A stretch of DNA of 64,000 nucleotides from Candidatus Poribacteria bacterium. GTDB lineage: Bacteria > Poribacteria > WGA-4E > WGA-3G. Below the pieces are notes generated by a model. It searched no databases. It was not told the origin of the DNA and was given only the letters and a program-made list of their open reading frames with translations. Location of the stretch: the NCBI GenBank assembly GCA_958295815.1, contig OY282374.1, forward strand, positions 3,256,856 through 3,320,855. The letters run 5' to 3'. Each line of letters begins with the position of its first letter. Within the stretch, counting starts at the first letter, position 1. A program made the position numbers and the translations under genes. Of this stretch, positions 43,690 to 52,617 are shown in pieces.

Positions 43690-44604
43690 TTATGGATATG
43701 TACAGCTGTTTTCATTAACTTCGCTGTTAGGAGGTTCAGAGAGGTATGGAACTTGCCAGTCGATATTTGAAATATAGCGTCGCCAGAAGTAGATTGCACA
43801 TGGAATTGTAATTACAACCCCTATCAATCCTACTTGCCAAAGTTCGTTAAATTCTACTTCTGTTGTGTCTGAAGCGGATTCGCCAAATTCTGTTCCGATC
43901 CAAGCCAGGATCCAAGCAATACTGTTGTTTGTGATATGAATAATTATCGGTATAAAGAGCGATTTCGTTCGGATGTAGAAAATAGACAATACGCAGGCGA
44001 TACAGAACATACCGATGATATTGTTATGCAGGAGCGCGAAAATAACTGATGACGCGATAACAGACCGGACAGTCCCCCACTTCGCAGCCCATCGTGTTAA
44101 CAATATACCACGTACAATAAACTCCTCAACAACCGGAGCGACTAACACAATCGTGAGAAAATTCAGCAGATTTGCAAGAACATGTTTATCGCCACCCGTA
44201 TGAATAATAGTTGTAGATCCGTTGGTAAGGTGCTCTCTGATAGGTTCAGGCATGACACTGGATAGTGGGTCTTGGAGAAGAAAAAAGGATGACACTGAGA
44301 GAATCGCAAGTGGTATTGCCCAGAGACTATACCCTCCGAGTGTACGCCACTCCGGAAAAGCCCCAAATAGTCTATTATAGGATAAATTTCTACTGGACAG
44401 CATGCTGAAGGTAAACAGAAAGAAGAAAGTATATAGTAGTAGACCCATTAGAGCATCATGAAGTGGTGATGACTCGTCTTCGAGTTCAGGAAAGATGCTC
44501 TCAAGGATTAAAATAGTAAGTATGGTCGCTATGAACGCAAGAATGGCGTATCCAGCTAATGCTCTGGCGCGGATTCTTTCAAAAGGAGTTGAATCAAACT
44601 GCAT
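43690..44604 (-). CDS. CPBP family intramembrane glutamic protease (Abi/CAAX)
   Basis: This 304-residue membrane protein has about eight hydrophobic segments. The CPBP motifs are clear: EExxxR at E160-E161-FIV-R165, FxxxH at F189-ALL-H193 and HxxxN at H223-ITN-N227. The family cleaves membrane-embedded peptides or processes prenylated or bacteriocin-like substrates. AGGTGG precedes the ATG by 4 bases. No bacteriocin gene is adjacent, so immunity is not suggested. Upstream is a 675-bp gap. Confidence 0.88.
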   Translation of the reverse strand: MQFDSTPFERIRARALAGYAILAFIATILTILILESIFPELEDESSPLHDALMGLLLYTFFFLFTFSMLSSRNLSYNRLFGAFPEWRTLGGYSLWAIPLAILSVSSFFLLQDPLSSVMPEPIREHLTNGSTTIIHTGGDKHVLANLLNFLTIVLVAPVVEEFIVRGILLTRWAAKWGTVRSVIASSVIFALLHNNIIGMFCIACVLSIFYIRTKSLFIPIIIHITNNSIAWILAWIGTEFGESASDTTEVEFNELWQVGLIGVVITIPCAIYFWRRYISNIDWQVPYLSEPPNSEVNENSCTYP

Positions 44605-45279
44605 ACTACCACCTTTAGCATCTGGATTGCTGATCGTTTCTGGAGCTGAAAACTATAGTTGTTTGGGATTAGGTGAAATGTCTCAGATAGTTTACCAGAA
44701 AGTTCCATATATGCTGGAAGCACTTGATTTTTTATAGCAAGTTCTGTGCCAATGTACGAATAAAATATGATGTTTATACAAAAGACGTTGAGATTTCAAG
44801 CGCGTCATGTGCTGTGGTGTGTCTAAAACATAAGTTTCTACTAAGTTGGTTGAAAGTTACAAGGGTTTCCTTCTTTCTAAAAGGACGCGCAAAAAAATAA
44901 TGGTTGTTTGTAAACTATGTTTTAAATGATTATAAGTGCGCAAAAATTGCGAGATTCGGTACAAGAATTGTATCATATTTCACGAGAATTGTTGAATTCA
45001 GACATTTTGCACATCGCGAATCCTGATTCTGGTAATCCACCACTGACTGCTGATCGTTGACATCTCTTCTGTAGGAGCGATCTCCGAATTGCGACCAGCT
45101 GCTCTGAGAGTCGGGAATCGGAGTTCCTCCTACAATTCAATAATGTAATGTTAATTCTAAAAGCTACCATAAATACCCTAATTGGTTATTGACACAACCG
45201 GAGAGCTACGCGATAATAATCCTATTATTGACGCTAAGTTCCTGACCGTCAACTTCACCACTGATAACAGGAGAGACAA
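44605..45279. other. Long gene-free stretch with an extended inverted repeat
   Basis: No credible gene lies in 675 bases. An imperfect inverted repeat with arms of about 25 bases, both starting TGTAGGAG, spans 45069-45134. Related sequence occurs at 11169 and 17190, and a single arm at 50311. The rest is AT-rich with a likely promoter for the double PhyH gene. Confidence 0.5.
45069..45134. repeat. Extended imperfect inverted repeat, TGTAGGAG family
   Basis: The left arm runs TGTAGGAGCGATCTCCGAAT and on to GCGACC; the right arm is its near-complement, ending CTCCTACA. With a loop of about 13 bases it could form a stable stem-loop. Partial copies lie at about 11169-11193, 17190-17232 and 50311-50327. 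Confidence 0.65.
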
Positions 45280-47022
45280 ATGGATAATGAAGTAATGAGC
45301 AATGAGGAGAACTACGCTTTTGATGTGGCAGGCTACCTACACATTCCGGGTGTCCTAAATCAAGAAGAGGTGGCGGCACTGAACGAGGCTTTGGATGCAG
45401 TAGGAGAAAGTGGGGCGCTGTTAGGTGGTTCCACTTCGCTCCGCGAATTGTTCCGTGACCTGCTGGTACATCCTAATTTGGTATGGTATTTGAACCAGAT
45501 CATCGGACACGGGTTCCGACTCGATCAAGCCCCTCAATTGTTAGGAAATCGAGAAGGCGAAGTGGGAACAACACTCGTTGGCGGCGACGAACCGAGAAAT
45601 CCGTCCGAGGCATATTTCCAACAAAATGGTCGTAGGAGCAGTCAGAGCGTGAAAGCGGTCTGGGTACTGGAAGATGTCTCAGAAGGGGACGGTGGATTGG
45701 TTGTTGTTCAGGCAAGCCACAAGAGCAACGTTGAAACACCGCACGACTTGATGACTGGCGTTGATGATATGGGATTGGTCGTGCAGCCTGTACTAAAGGC
45801 AGGGGATCTATTTTTAGTCGCCACGTCTACGCTCCAAGGACTTCGACCGTGGAAAGACGAGCCGAGAAGGTTGTTAGCCTACCGGTATGCAGCACGCGCA
45901 TCGGTTCAATCCAATCCAATTGGATCACACTCAGAAACCGAATCCTTACCCGGATGGGCAGACGAAGCAACGCCTGCGCAAAAGGCGGTTATGTATGTTC
46001 CCGGATTTAAGGGTTCAAATCCGCCACCGGTGTTAAATACAGATGGCGAAGAGACGTGGGTTGAGGAAGACACGTCTGTCATTCACCCATCAATTTATAC
46101 CCGCGACCCGATTTCAGGGATTGATGAGAAAGAATTTTATTTTTGGGATCTGAATGGGTATATGGTGGTGCCTGGCGTGATGGATGAGCAGTGGCTCGCA
46201 GAAGCCAATGAAGCAGTGGATAAATTCCAAGATCGCATCGTCGTAGGTAGTGAACTGGCAGGTGGATCGGTAAGCCAAGCGGGTACTGGTCGTCCTTTAC
46301 TGTCGGGCTTGTTAGACCTGCCAGCACCCTATAACGCACCATTTCGGCGTATGATTGCGCATCCTGCTGTTGTGCAGCGACTCAATTGGATGGGAGGTAG
46401 CGGCTATCGCACAGGTGGAGCGACTGTATTCTGTGCTGTTCAAGGAACATCGGGGCACTCTCTGCACGATGGAAATGAGCCAATGAGCCCTTCACGCGGT
46501 TATTATTTTAAGAACGGTCGCAGTTATGCTGAGACCGTCACTATTACATGGCAATTACGCGATGTCGAACCCGGACTGGGCGGTTTTGCATGTGTGCCGG
46601 GATCCCATAAAACCCAGTATTCACAGCCTCGTGGCGTTCGGACCTGTGATGATACCATGGGTCTGGTGGTACAACCTGTTATGAAAGCCGGGGATGTCCT
46701 CTTTTTCATGGATGGCGGTTGTACACACGGTGCCTTAGCGTGGAAGAATCCAGTCCCCAGACGCGGTGTTCTGATTAAGTATCAGTCGAAAAATACCAAT
46801 TGGGGTGGTGGCGTGATTGATCCTCAGGAGCGGTGGGGTGATATGGTTGAAGATATGACCGAGGAACAATTCGCTGTAATGCGAGGTCCTGAACGTGATG
46901 GTCGGCACCGGACTGTACCGCGACTGGTTGTGGAAGATGGACAGGTCTACGTTTCATACGATCCAGAAGGAGATAGTTATGCCTCAAAGCATCGACGAAA
47001 ACCCGGTGAAAAACGCGGGTAA
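45280..47022 (+). CDS. Fused double PhyH-domain protein; N-terminal domain lacks iron ligands
   Basis: This 580-residue protein has two homologous PhyH halves (about 1-265 and 280-560). In the C-terminal half the region SLHDGNEPMSPS (H396, D397) and CTHGALAW (H483) carries metal-like residues. In the N-terminal half the aligned positions are LVGGDEPRNPS and TLQGLRPW, so the His and Asp are gone. Both halves share MGLVVQPVLKAGDL-type sequence, proving common origin. The His-Asp spacing in the C-terminal half also differs from the normal HxD. It may be a regulatory or binding dimer with one active site at most. GGAG precedes the ATG. Confidence 0.88.
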   Translation: MDNEVMSNEENYAFDVAGYLHIPGVLNQEEVAALNEALDAVGESGALLGGSTSLRELFRDLLVHPNLVWYLNQIIGHGFRLDQAPQLLGNREGEVGTTLVGGDEPRNPSEAYFQQNGRRSSQSVKAVWVLEDVSEGDGGLVVVQASHKSNVETPHDLMTGVDDMGLVVQPVLKAGDLFLVATSTLQGLRPWKDEPRRLLAYRYAARASVQSNPIGSHSETESLPGWADEATPAQKAVMYVPGFKGSNPPPVLNTDGEETWVEEDTSVIHPSIYTRDPISGIDEKEFYFWDLNGYMVVPGVMDEQWLAEANEAVDKFQDRIVVGSELAGGSVSQAGTGRPLLSGLLDLPAPYNAPFRRMIAHPAVVQRLNWMGGSGYRTGGATVFCAVQGTSGHSLHDGNEPMSPSRGYYFKNGRSYAETVTITWQLRDVEPGLGGFACVPGSHKTQYSQPRGVRTCDDTMGLVVQPVMKAGDVLFFMDGGCTHGALAWKNPVPRRGVLIKYQSKNTNWGGGVIDPQERWGDMVEDMTEEQFAVMRGPERDGRHRTVPRLVVEDGQVYVSYDPEGDSYASKHRRKPGEKRG

Positions 47023-47050
47023 TTGGTATTTCAACTGAAGTTTGGATTGT

Positions 47051-47103
47051 ATGCTATCACTTACCGTTCCAGTACGAAATCTATGAATGGTCGGTGATAG
47101 CAT
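47051..47103. terminator. Hairpin between convergent genes
   Basis: ATGCTATCAC (47051-47060) and GTGATAGCAT (47094-47103) form a perfect 10-bp stem with a 33-base loop. It lies between the 3' ends of the double PhyH gene and the LamG gene. The flanking T-run is poor, so terminator function is inferred from position. Confidence 0.5.
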
Positions 47104-47150
47104 AAATAAGAAACACCTTTGTGTCGTACCGGATTGTACCAGCGGAGGCA

Positions 47151-47960
47151 TTATTTATCATTACCGGCTTTTAAGTCGCCCCAAGTCAAAGCCAATTTGT
47201 CTGAAGGTTCGACAGCCAATATACCGAGTGTCTCTTCCAAGCCGTCGTTCATTATGTCGTTGATATCCTCTTCTTCCAAAGCAACACTAAAAATCGCAGC
47301 TTCGTCGATAAGTCCATCTACTGGCTGAATGCCGGTTGGGTAATTGGTTCCAATAACCACAGGGGCATTCGTGTCGGCAATCTCCGCAGAAAAGACACTC
47401 GTGGCAGAAAGCACGCCGTCGACATAAACCTGTGCTTCATCGCCGGTATAGACAGCAGCCACATGATACCATGTGTCATCTTCTGGGAGGATGTTGGATG
47501 CTGTCCAGCTGTCGTTACCTCCTTCTCCAAAAAGAGCAAACTCGAATTTGCCATTAGCAGCTCGTTGCAACAGGTAACACATATCGACTCGCCATCCCTG
47601 TGCTTTTGTCACTAACCCGTGCCAATCGTTGGGTCTGTAGGTGCCTTGAACCCAAATGACGATTGTGAATGTCTCACTGATTTCGGTGTCCAAGGTTTTG
47701 TCGTCAGGGACGCTGACATAATCGCCAGCCCCATCCAATTCCAGGGCATTGCCAAATTTGCCATCGGGGACCCATTGCGGGTCGCCCATCAGTGTGCCAT
47801 CATTGCCGTTTTCAGAAGCGTCGTGTGCCGAGTCACCATCGGTCTCATTAAAGAGCCACACGCCAACGGCAGTTGTCGGGTCAATTTCAGCATCGCTGTG
47901 TTTCACAAGCACGGCAAGGCAGCACAGGATACTGAATGCGATTAATGTTAGACGCATCAT
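47151..47960 (-). CDS. Secreted LamG-fold protein, paralogue of the 9.8-kb gene
   Basis: This 269-residue protein has a signal peptide (about 1-24, LTLIAFSILCCLAVLV, cut near SDAEI) and one LamG domain (TAVGVWLFNETDGD, ASENGNDGTLMGDPQWVPDG, ALELDGAGDYVSV, YHVAAVYTGDEAQVYVDG, LIDEAAIFSVAL). The start at 47960 has GGAGGG 7 bases ahead. The C-terminal tail KLALTWGDLK closely matches that of the LamG protein at 9789-10580, though the rest differs. The tail may be a sorting or attachment signal. It probably acts in the periplasm or at the cell surface on glycans. Confidence 0.85.
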   Translation of the reverse strand: MMRLTLIAFSILCCLAVLVKHSDAEIDPTTAVGVWLFNETDGDSAHDASENGNDGTLMGDPQWVPDGKFGNALELDGAGDYVSVPDDKTLDTEISETFTIVIWVQGTYRPNDWHGLVTKAQGWRVDMCYLLQRAANGKFEFALFGEGGNDSWTASNILPEDDTWYHVAAVYTGDEAQVYVDGVLSATSVFSAEIADTNAPVVIGTNYPTGIQPVDGLIDEAAIFSVALEEEDINDIMNDGLEETLGILAVEPSDKLALTWGDLKAGNDK

Positions 47961-48144
47961 TGAGTTTCCCTCCATAATCTATGGGTTCGGAAAATTGACT
48001 GACCCTAATAAAAATGAGTAGACATCAAGTAAAAATATCTGTTAGACTTTTGGCATTATCGCACATTCAATAGATTTATGCAAATGCGTTTTAGATTAAG
48101 ATGGGATTTTAGAGATTTCCACAAATGATCGGGAGGGGGATTAT

Positions 48145-49035
48145 ATGAGACATGAGGTGAGATGGGAACGGATGTTTCCCGATGAGTTAGAAGCGGCGTT
48201 AGAGGCGTGTCCGATGGTGTATCTACCTTATGGGTTGTGCGAACCACACGGCTGGCACAATACGGTGGGAATGGATGCGATTCGGGCGCATGAGTGTTCG
48301 TGTGAGGCAGCGCAAGCACACGGTGGGATTGTAGCACCGCCATTTTATTGGCACTGTCATGAGATCAGCGGCTACGGCTCGTGGGGACACAATCAAGTTA
48401 ATCAAGAGCGACCGTGGCTGACGGCAATACCGCCTTGGATGTTTTTGAAGAATATCTGCTATCACATTCGAGCCGTAGATGCATTGGGTTTTCACGGCGC
48501 GATTCTGTTTTCAGGGCATTCGGGTCCACATCGGTTGGATGTGCCTGTGGTGCTTGAAATCATGCAAGCCCATGTGGGTGTTCGGATGTATTCAACGATG
48601 AGCATAGGTGCGGATATCGAGCGTTTCACGGATGGTAAAGGATTGGGTGGACACGCTGGACGCGGTGAAACCTCCGTGCTTTGGGCAGTAGCACCCGACT
48701 GTGTGGATATGTCTCGGATGCCGACGGATGATACACGCGCCCCTCATTTTGCAATGGGGTCTTTCAACGAGTCCTCCAGTCGTCGCGTCGGGGAACAGAT
48801 GGTGGCGGATATTGTGACGCATTTTGGTGAAAAGACGACGGAGTTGCTGACGGCTTATGAAGCCGAAGTGTCGGATCACACACCACTAACATTTGATGAT
48901 GTAGAAGGGATTTGGGAAGACGAGATCCGACCGAAGTTGGCTGAGTTCGCTTCCCTGCAGCCTCCCGAGCCAGCACCACCTGAAGATTCTCGATGGTATC
49001 CGAACTCGCAGGTCCCCAAGGACCGAATACTGTAG
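48145..49035 (+). CDS. Creatininase family amidohydrolase
   Basis: This 296-residue protein has the creatininase metal residues E33 and H35 (LCEPHGWHN), D44 (VGMDAIR), H125 (SGHSGPH) and E176 (GRGETSV). Family members hydrolyse cyclic amides such as creatinine or deformylate pyrimidine and riboflavin intermediates. GGAGGGGGATTAT precedes the ATG. It is encoded beside an enolase-superfamily gene in the opposite orientation, with a nitrilase and an amidohydrolase further on, so amide degradation is plausible. Substrate unknown. Confidence 0.88.
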   Translation: MRHEVRWERMFPDELEAALEACPMVYLPYGLCEPHGWHNTVGMDAIRAHECSCEAAQAHGGIVAPPFYWHCHEISGYGSWGHNQVNQERPWLTAIPPWMFLKNICYHIRAVDALGFHGAILFSGHSGPHRLDVPVVLEIMQAHVGVRMYSTMSIGADIERFTDGKGLGGHAGRGETSVLWAVAPDCVDMSRMPTDDTRAPHFAMGSFNESSSRRVGEQMVADIVTHFGEKTTELLTAYEAEVSDHTPLTFDDVEGIWEDEIRPKLAEFASLQPPEPAPPEDSRWYPNSQVPKDRIL

Positions 49036-49065
49036 CGGATGGAACGTCCGCTTTACGTTATACCG

Positions 49066-50226
49066 CTACCAATTCGTATGTGATCCGTCGCGTCGGCGAA
49101 GGTGTGGCGGTTCAGCGAATTTGAAGGTCTGTGCCGTTACCAGTTCTTCATTAACCTCGACACCTAAGCCGGGAGCGTCAGGTACTGGTATGGATGCGCC
49201 TTCGAGTTTGTGTTGGACGGGAAATAGGTCTTCATCATAATGTCCAGATGCTTCTGTTGGTGAGACGCGGATTTCTAACCAGGCGAAGTTAGTAACCGCA
49301 GCTGCCAAATGGACGGTTGCAGCCGTGCAAATGGGACCTAATGGATTATGTGGCATGAGGTCAATATAGTGTGCCTCGGCTAAGCCTGCTACTTTCATGG
49401 ATTCTGTCAGACCGCCAACGTTGCAGACATCAAGGCGTGCAAAATTGGTAATCCCGCGCTCCAAATAGGGCAGAAATGCCCATTTGCTGGAAAATTCTTC
49501 TCCGATAGCGAATGGTACATCAACCATCGTCCGCAGAGATTCATACGCCTCTGGGGTTTCATCTCGGATCGGTTCTTCCAAGAAATCGAGCGTCCCAGAG
49601 GGCATACGTTGGCAGAAGGATGCGGCTTCCGCAACACTGAGTCGGTGATGATAGTCGATGCCGAGGACGGGTTCGGATCCGATGGCTTCTCGAAGTGCTG
49701 TCAACCACTCCGCAGCAAGGCTGATAGACTCACGCGGTTCAAATATATGTTCCTCGCCTGGTTTCGCACGATGCAGGACATTTGTGCGGATGACGTTCCA
49801 GCCTTTACTAATCAACAATTGGGCGTTTTCGATCAATTGCTCAACCGATGCAGCACCTGTTGTAGCAAAGCACGGGACGCTATTTCGCAGTTTCCCACCG
49901 AGGAGTTGATAAACAGGGACGTTCAACGCTTTTCCAACGATGTCATGGAGCGCGATGTCGATGGCTGAGATTGCGCCTGTCAAGGCACGTCCACCCTCGA
50001 AATACTGACTCCGATACATTTCCTGCCATAACCCGCCGATTTGCATCGGGTCGCGTCCGATGAGAAATTCGCGATAGTGTTTAACCGCGCCTGCGACAGC
50101 CAATTCTCGACTCGAAAGTCCAGATTCACCCCAACCATAAATGCCTTCGTCGGTCTCTATTTTAACGATGTGTTGATTTCTGTGTCCTACCCAAACGGGA
50201 AACGGTTTGATGTCGGTGATTTTCAT
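49066..50226 (-). CDS. Enolase-superfamily sugar-acid dehydratase-like enzyme
   Basis: This 386-residue galactonate-dehydratase-like enzyme has D191 and H193/H194 (GIDYHHR), E217 (FLEEPI) and E243 (IGEEF) as metal-site residues, and the catalytic H293 (MPHNPLGP). The DYHHR motif with a distal HN-GP motif is typical of D-galactonate and related dehydratases. AAGGAG precedes the start. It converges with the creatininase gene. The exact sugar acid cannot be read from sequence. Confidence 0.9.
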   Translation of the reverse strand: MKITDIKPFPVWVGHRNQHIVKIETDEGIYGWGESGLSSRELAVAGAVKHYREFLIGRDPMQIGGLWQEMYRSQYFEGGRALTGAISAIDIALHDIVGKALNVPVYQLLGGKLRNSVPCFATTGAASVEQLIENAQLLISKGWNVIRTNVLHRAKPGEEHIFEPRESISLAAEWLTALREAIGSEPVLGIDYHHRLSVAEAASFCQRMPSGTLDFLEEPIRDETPEAYESLRTMVDVPFAIGEEFSSKWAFLPYLERGITNFARLDVCNVGGLTESMKVAGLAEAHYIDLMPHNPLGPICTAATVHLAAAVTNFAWLEIRVSPTEASGHYDEDLFPVQHKLEGASIPVPDAPGLGVEVNEELVTAQTFKFAEPPHLRRRDGSHTNW

Positions 50227-50456
50227 CGGATCTCTCCTTCTTAGACTTTATACTGAATTCCTAACCCTTATACCAAATAGCTTAGCACGTGTCAATTGAT
50301 TTTTATGTTCCCTGTAGGACGGATCTCCATATTTTGCCCATACGTGGCAAAATATGTCTTTGCTTTACATTTCCCGACCCTTTCTAACCACTAAGCCACT
50401 TGAATTAGATTAACAGGTCTGATACAATGGCAAAAAGAGAAGTGGGAGGCGTTCAG

Positions 50457-51299
50457 ATGGCAAATAACGAAGTTAAAATCGCGGCGTGCCAATTGTTGAC
50501 AGGTGAAGATGTTTCTGCCAATACCGTTAAAGTCTTGCAACAGATTGAGGCGTGTGCAGAAATCGGAGTTCAGCTTGCGGCATTTCCGGAGGGATGTCTG
50601 TTCGGATACTGCTGTCGGGCGGATTACTGGGAACACATCTCGCCACAGGTTTTTAAAGAGGCTGAAGCAGAAATTGCTGAGGCAGCACGTCGGCATGGGA
50701 TAGCCGTCGTCGTCGGATCCGCACATCACGATGGAGCGAATTGGCACAACGATCTCGCTGTATTTGATCAGCAAGGACTCCTCAAATACCGGTATGGCAA
50801 GACATTTCTCGCTGGGGAACAATGGTGTATCAACAATCGTGGCCCCTTACCGATTGTAGAACTCGGGGGTGTATCGTGCTGTTTTATCATCTGCCACGAT
50901 GTCCGCTATCCTGAGTTGGTCAAGCTTCCTGCGGCGATGGGTGCGCAACTCTGTATTTTTTGTTCGTGTGAGGCAGGATTGTTATCCGAATATAAACTTT
51001 CTGCTTACCGAGCCATGCCAATCTCGCGTGCGACCGAAAACGGCATCTATCTCCTGATGGCAAATACTCCTGCGAATCCTGATGATATACGGTCACCCGG
51101 ATCATCGCATGGGAACTCGAAGATTATCCATCCAGATGGCAACGTCATCAAAGAAGCAGGATTTTTTGGAGATGACATCATCTCCTCGACAATAGACCTC
51201 TCACAGGCATCGGGTTCACAGGCGAAGCGAACTTACAATGAAGATACGATCCTTCGAGAGTGGTTCCAACAGGGATGTGAATTTGTTGTGAAGCTCTGA
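50457..51299 (+). CDS. Carbon-nitrogen hydrolase (nitrilase superfamily)
   Basis: This 280-residue enzyme has the catalytic triad E45 (FPEG), K115 (RYGKTFL) and C146 (IICHDVRYPE). It hydrolyses an amide or nitrile, or a carbamoyl group; the CHDxRYPE signature suggests an amidase of the omega-amidase or carbamylase type. The start at 50457 has GGGAGG 7 bases ahead; a frame open 30 bases earlier lacks one. The amidohydrolase gene follows 34 bp downstream, so the two are probably co-transcribed for one degradation route. Confidence 0.9.
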   Translation: MANNEVKIAACQLLTGEDVSANTVKVLQQIEACAEIGVQLAAFPEGCLFGYCCRADYWEHISPQVFKEAEAEIAEAARRHGIAVVVGSAHHDGANWHNDLAVFDQQGLLKYRYGKTFLAGEQWCINNRGPLPIVELGGVSCCFIICHDVRYPELVKLPAAMGAQLCIFCSCEAGLLSEYKLSAYRAMPISRATENGIYLLMANTPANPDDIRSPGSSHGNSKIIHPDGNVIKEAGFFGDDIISSTIDLSQASGSQAKRTYNEDTILREWFQQGCEFVVKL

Positions 51300-51333
51300 A
51301 ATTAGCAAAGCATTTATCTAAGGAATAAGATTT

Positions 51334-52587
51334 ATGTCGAATCAAATCGTTTGCATCCGTGCGGCTCAGCTCGTTGACGGGATAAGCACATCTGCCAAAA
51401 CCGATCAGGCAATCCTTGTAATCAATGGACGAATTGAGGCTGTCGGGCATCAACGGGAGATTGCGAAACAGACGCCACCTGACTCACAAATTATAAACCT
51501 CGGCAATGCCTGTCTCGCACCGGGTCTCATTGATGGACATACACATCTGAGTCTTGCAGGAGATGGGCGGAACTACATTCAGATGTTCTCTGAGACGGAT
51601 GAGATGATGGTGTTGACGGGTGCCATGAATCTCCAACGCCACCTTGCTGCAGGAATTACAACGATCCGTGAACATGGGGCGAGAAATAAGGTCGGATTCA
51701 CGCTGAAGGAGGGACTTGAACGCGGTTATATACCCGGTCCCCGTGCTTTAGTCAGCGGACGACCAATCACTTGCACAGGCGGACATTTCCACATGTGCAA
51801 CGAAACAGCGGATGGTGAGCATGAGATGCGACGCTCAGTCCGTCGGTTGGTTCACGAGGGTGCAGATTATATCAAGATTATGGCATCAGGTGGAGGTACT
51901 GCAGGAACAATTCCGGGACGCGCCAGTTACACTGTCACCGAGTTGCATGCCGCGGTCCATGAAGCACACCATTTCCATCGGCTCACAGTGGCACATTGCC
52001 GAGCGAAGGAATCGATGGTGCGGGCGGTTGAGGCAGGCATTGACTTGATGGAGCATGCTGAGTTTCTTGATCTGGACGGTGAACTCCGATTTGATCCCAA
52101 AATTGCCGAGATGATGGCGGAGTCTGGTATCTGGATTAGTCCGACCCTTCAAGCATGGACGGGCTACCCACGTATTGTTGAACTCCGTGCGAAACGTGAG
52201 AGCGGGACGATTTCTACTGACGAAGTGTCAGAATTGAAACAACTTGAGGTGCGGGCAGAAGGACGCTTAGATGTCATGCGACGTATGCTCGACTATGACC
52301 TACGTGATCGGATTGTACCCGGCACTGATTCAGGCGTTGGTAACCTCGCGTTCGGTCATCTCGATTACGATTTGCAACTGCTCGTCGAAGTCGGGTTTAC
52401 ACCTGCGGAGGCACTCATCTCGGCGACCCGTATCTCCGCGGAGGCAATTGGAATGGCGGACGAGATTGGAACGATCGCACCGGGCAGAATCGCTGACCTC
52501 GTCGCTTTTGAGAGCGATCCGACAAATGATGTCGGTGCAGTTAGTCGAGTGACAGCGGTGTTTCAAGCTGGGCAGCGGGTAAAATAA
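51334..52587 (+). CDS. Amidohydrolase-superfamily metal-dependent hydrolase
   Basis: This 417-residue TIM-barrel enzyme has H69 and H71 (DGHTHLSL), the metal-bridging K181 (ADYIKIMASGG), H221 (TVAHCRAKE), H241 (LMEHAEF) and an Asp near 331 (PGTDSGVGN). It resembles imidazolonepropionase-like and Xaa-Pro dipeptidase-like members. AAGGA precedes the ATG. It is transcribed with the nitrilase gene and probably cleaves a cyclic or linear amide. It converges with the next PhyH gene. Confidence 0.88.
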   Translation: MSNQIVCIRAAQLVDGISTSAKTDQAILVINGRIEAVGHQREIAKQTPPDSQIINLGNACLAPGLIDGHTHLSLAGDGRNYIQMFSETDEMMVLTGAMNLQRHLAAGITTIREHGARNKVGFTLKEGLERGYIPGPRALVSGRPITCTGGHFHMCNETADGEHEMRRSVRRLVHEGADYIKIMASGGGTAGTIPGRASYTVTELHAAVHEAHHFHRLTVAHCRAKESMVRAVEAGIDLMEHAEFLDLDGELRFDPKIAEMMAESGIWISPTLQAWTGYPRIVELRAKRESGTISTDEVSELKQLEVRAEGRLDVMRRMLDYDLRDRIVPGTDSGVGNLAFGHLDYDLQLLVEVGFTPAEALISATRISAEAIGMADEIGTIAPGRIADLVAFESDPTNDVGAVSRVTAVFQAGQRVK

Positions 52588-52617
52588 CGAATTGTCGAAG
52601 CGAAAGACAGAAGAAAA

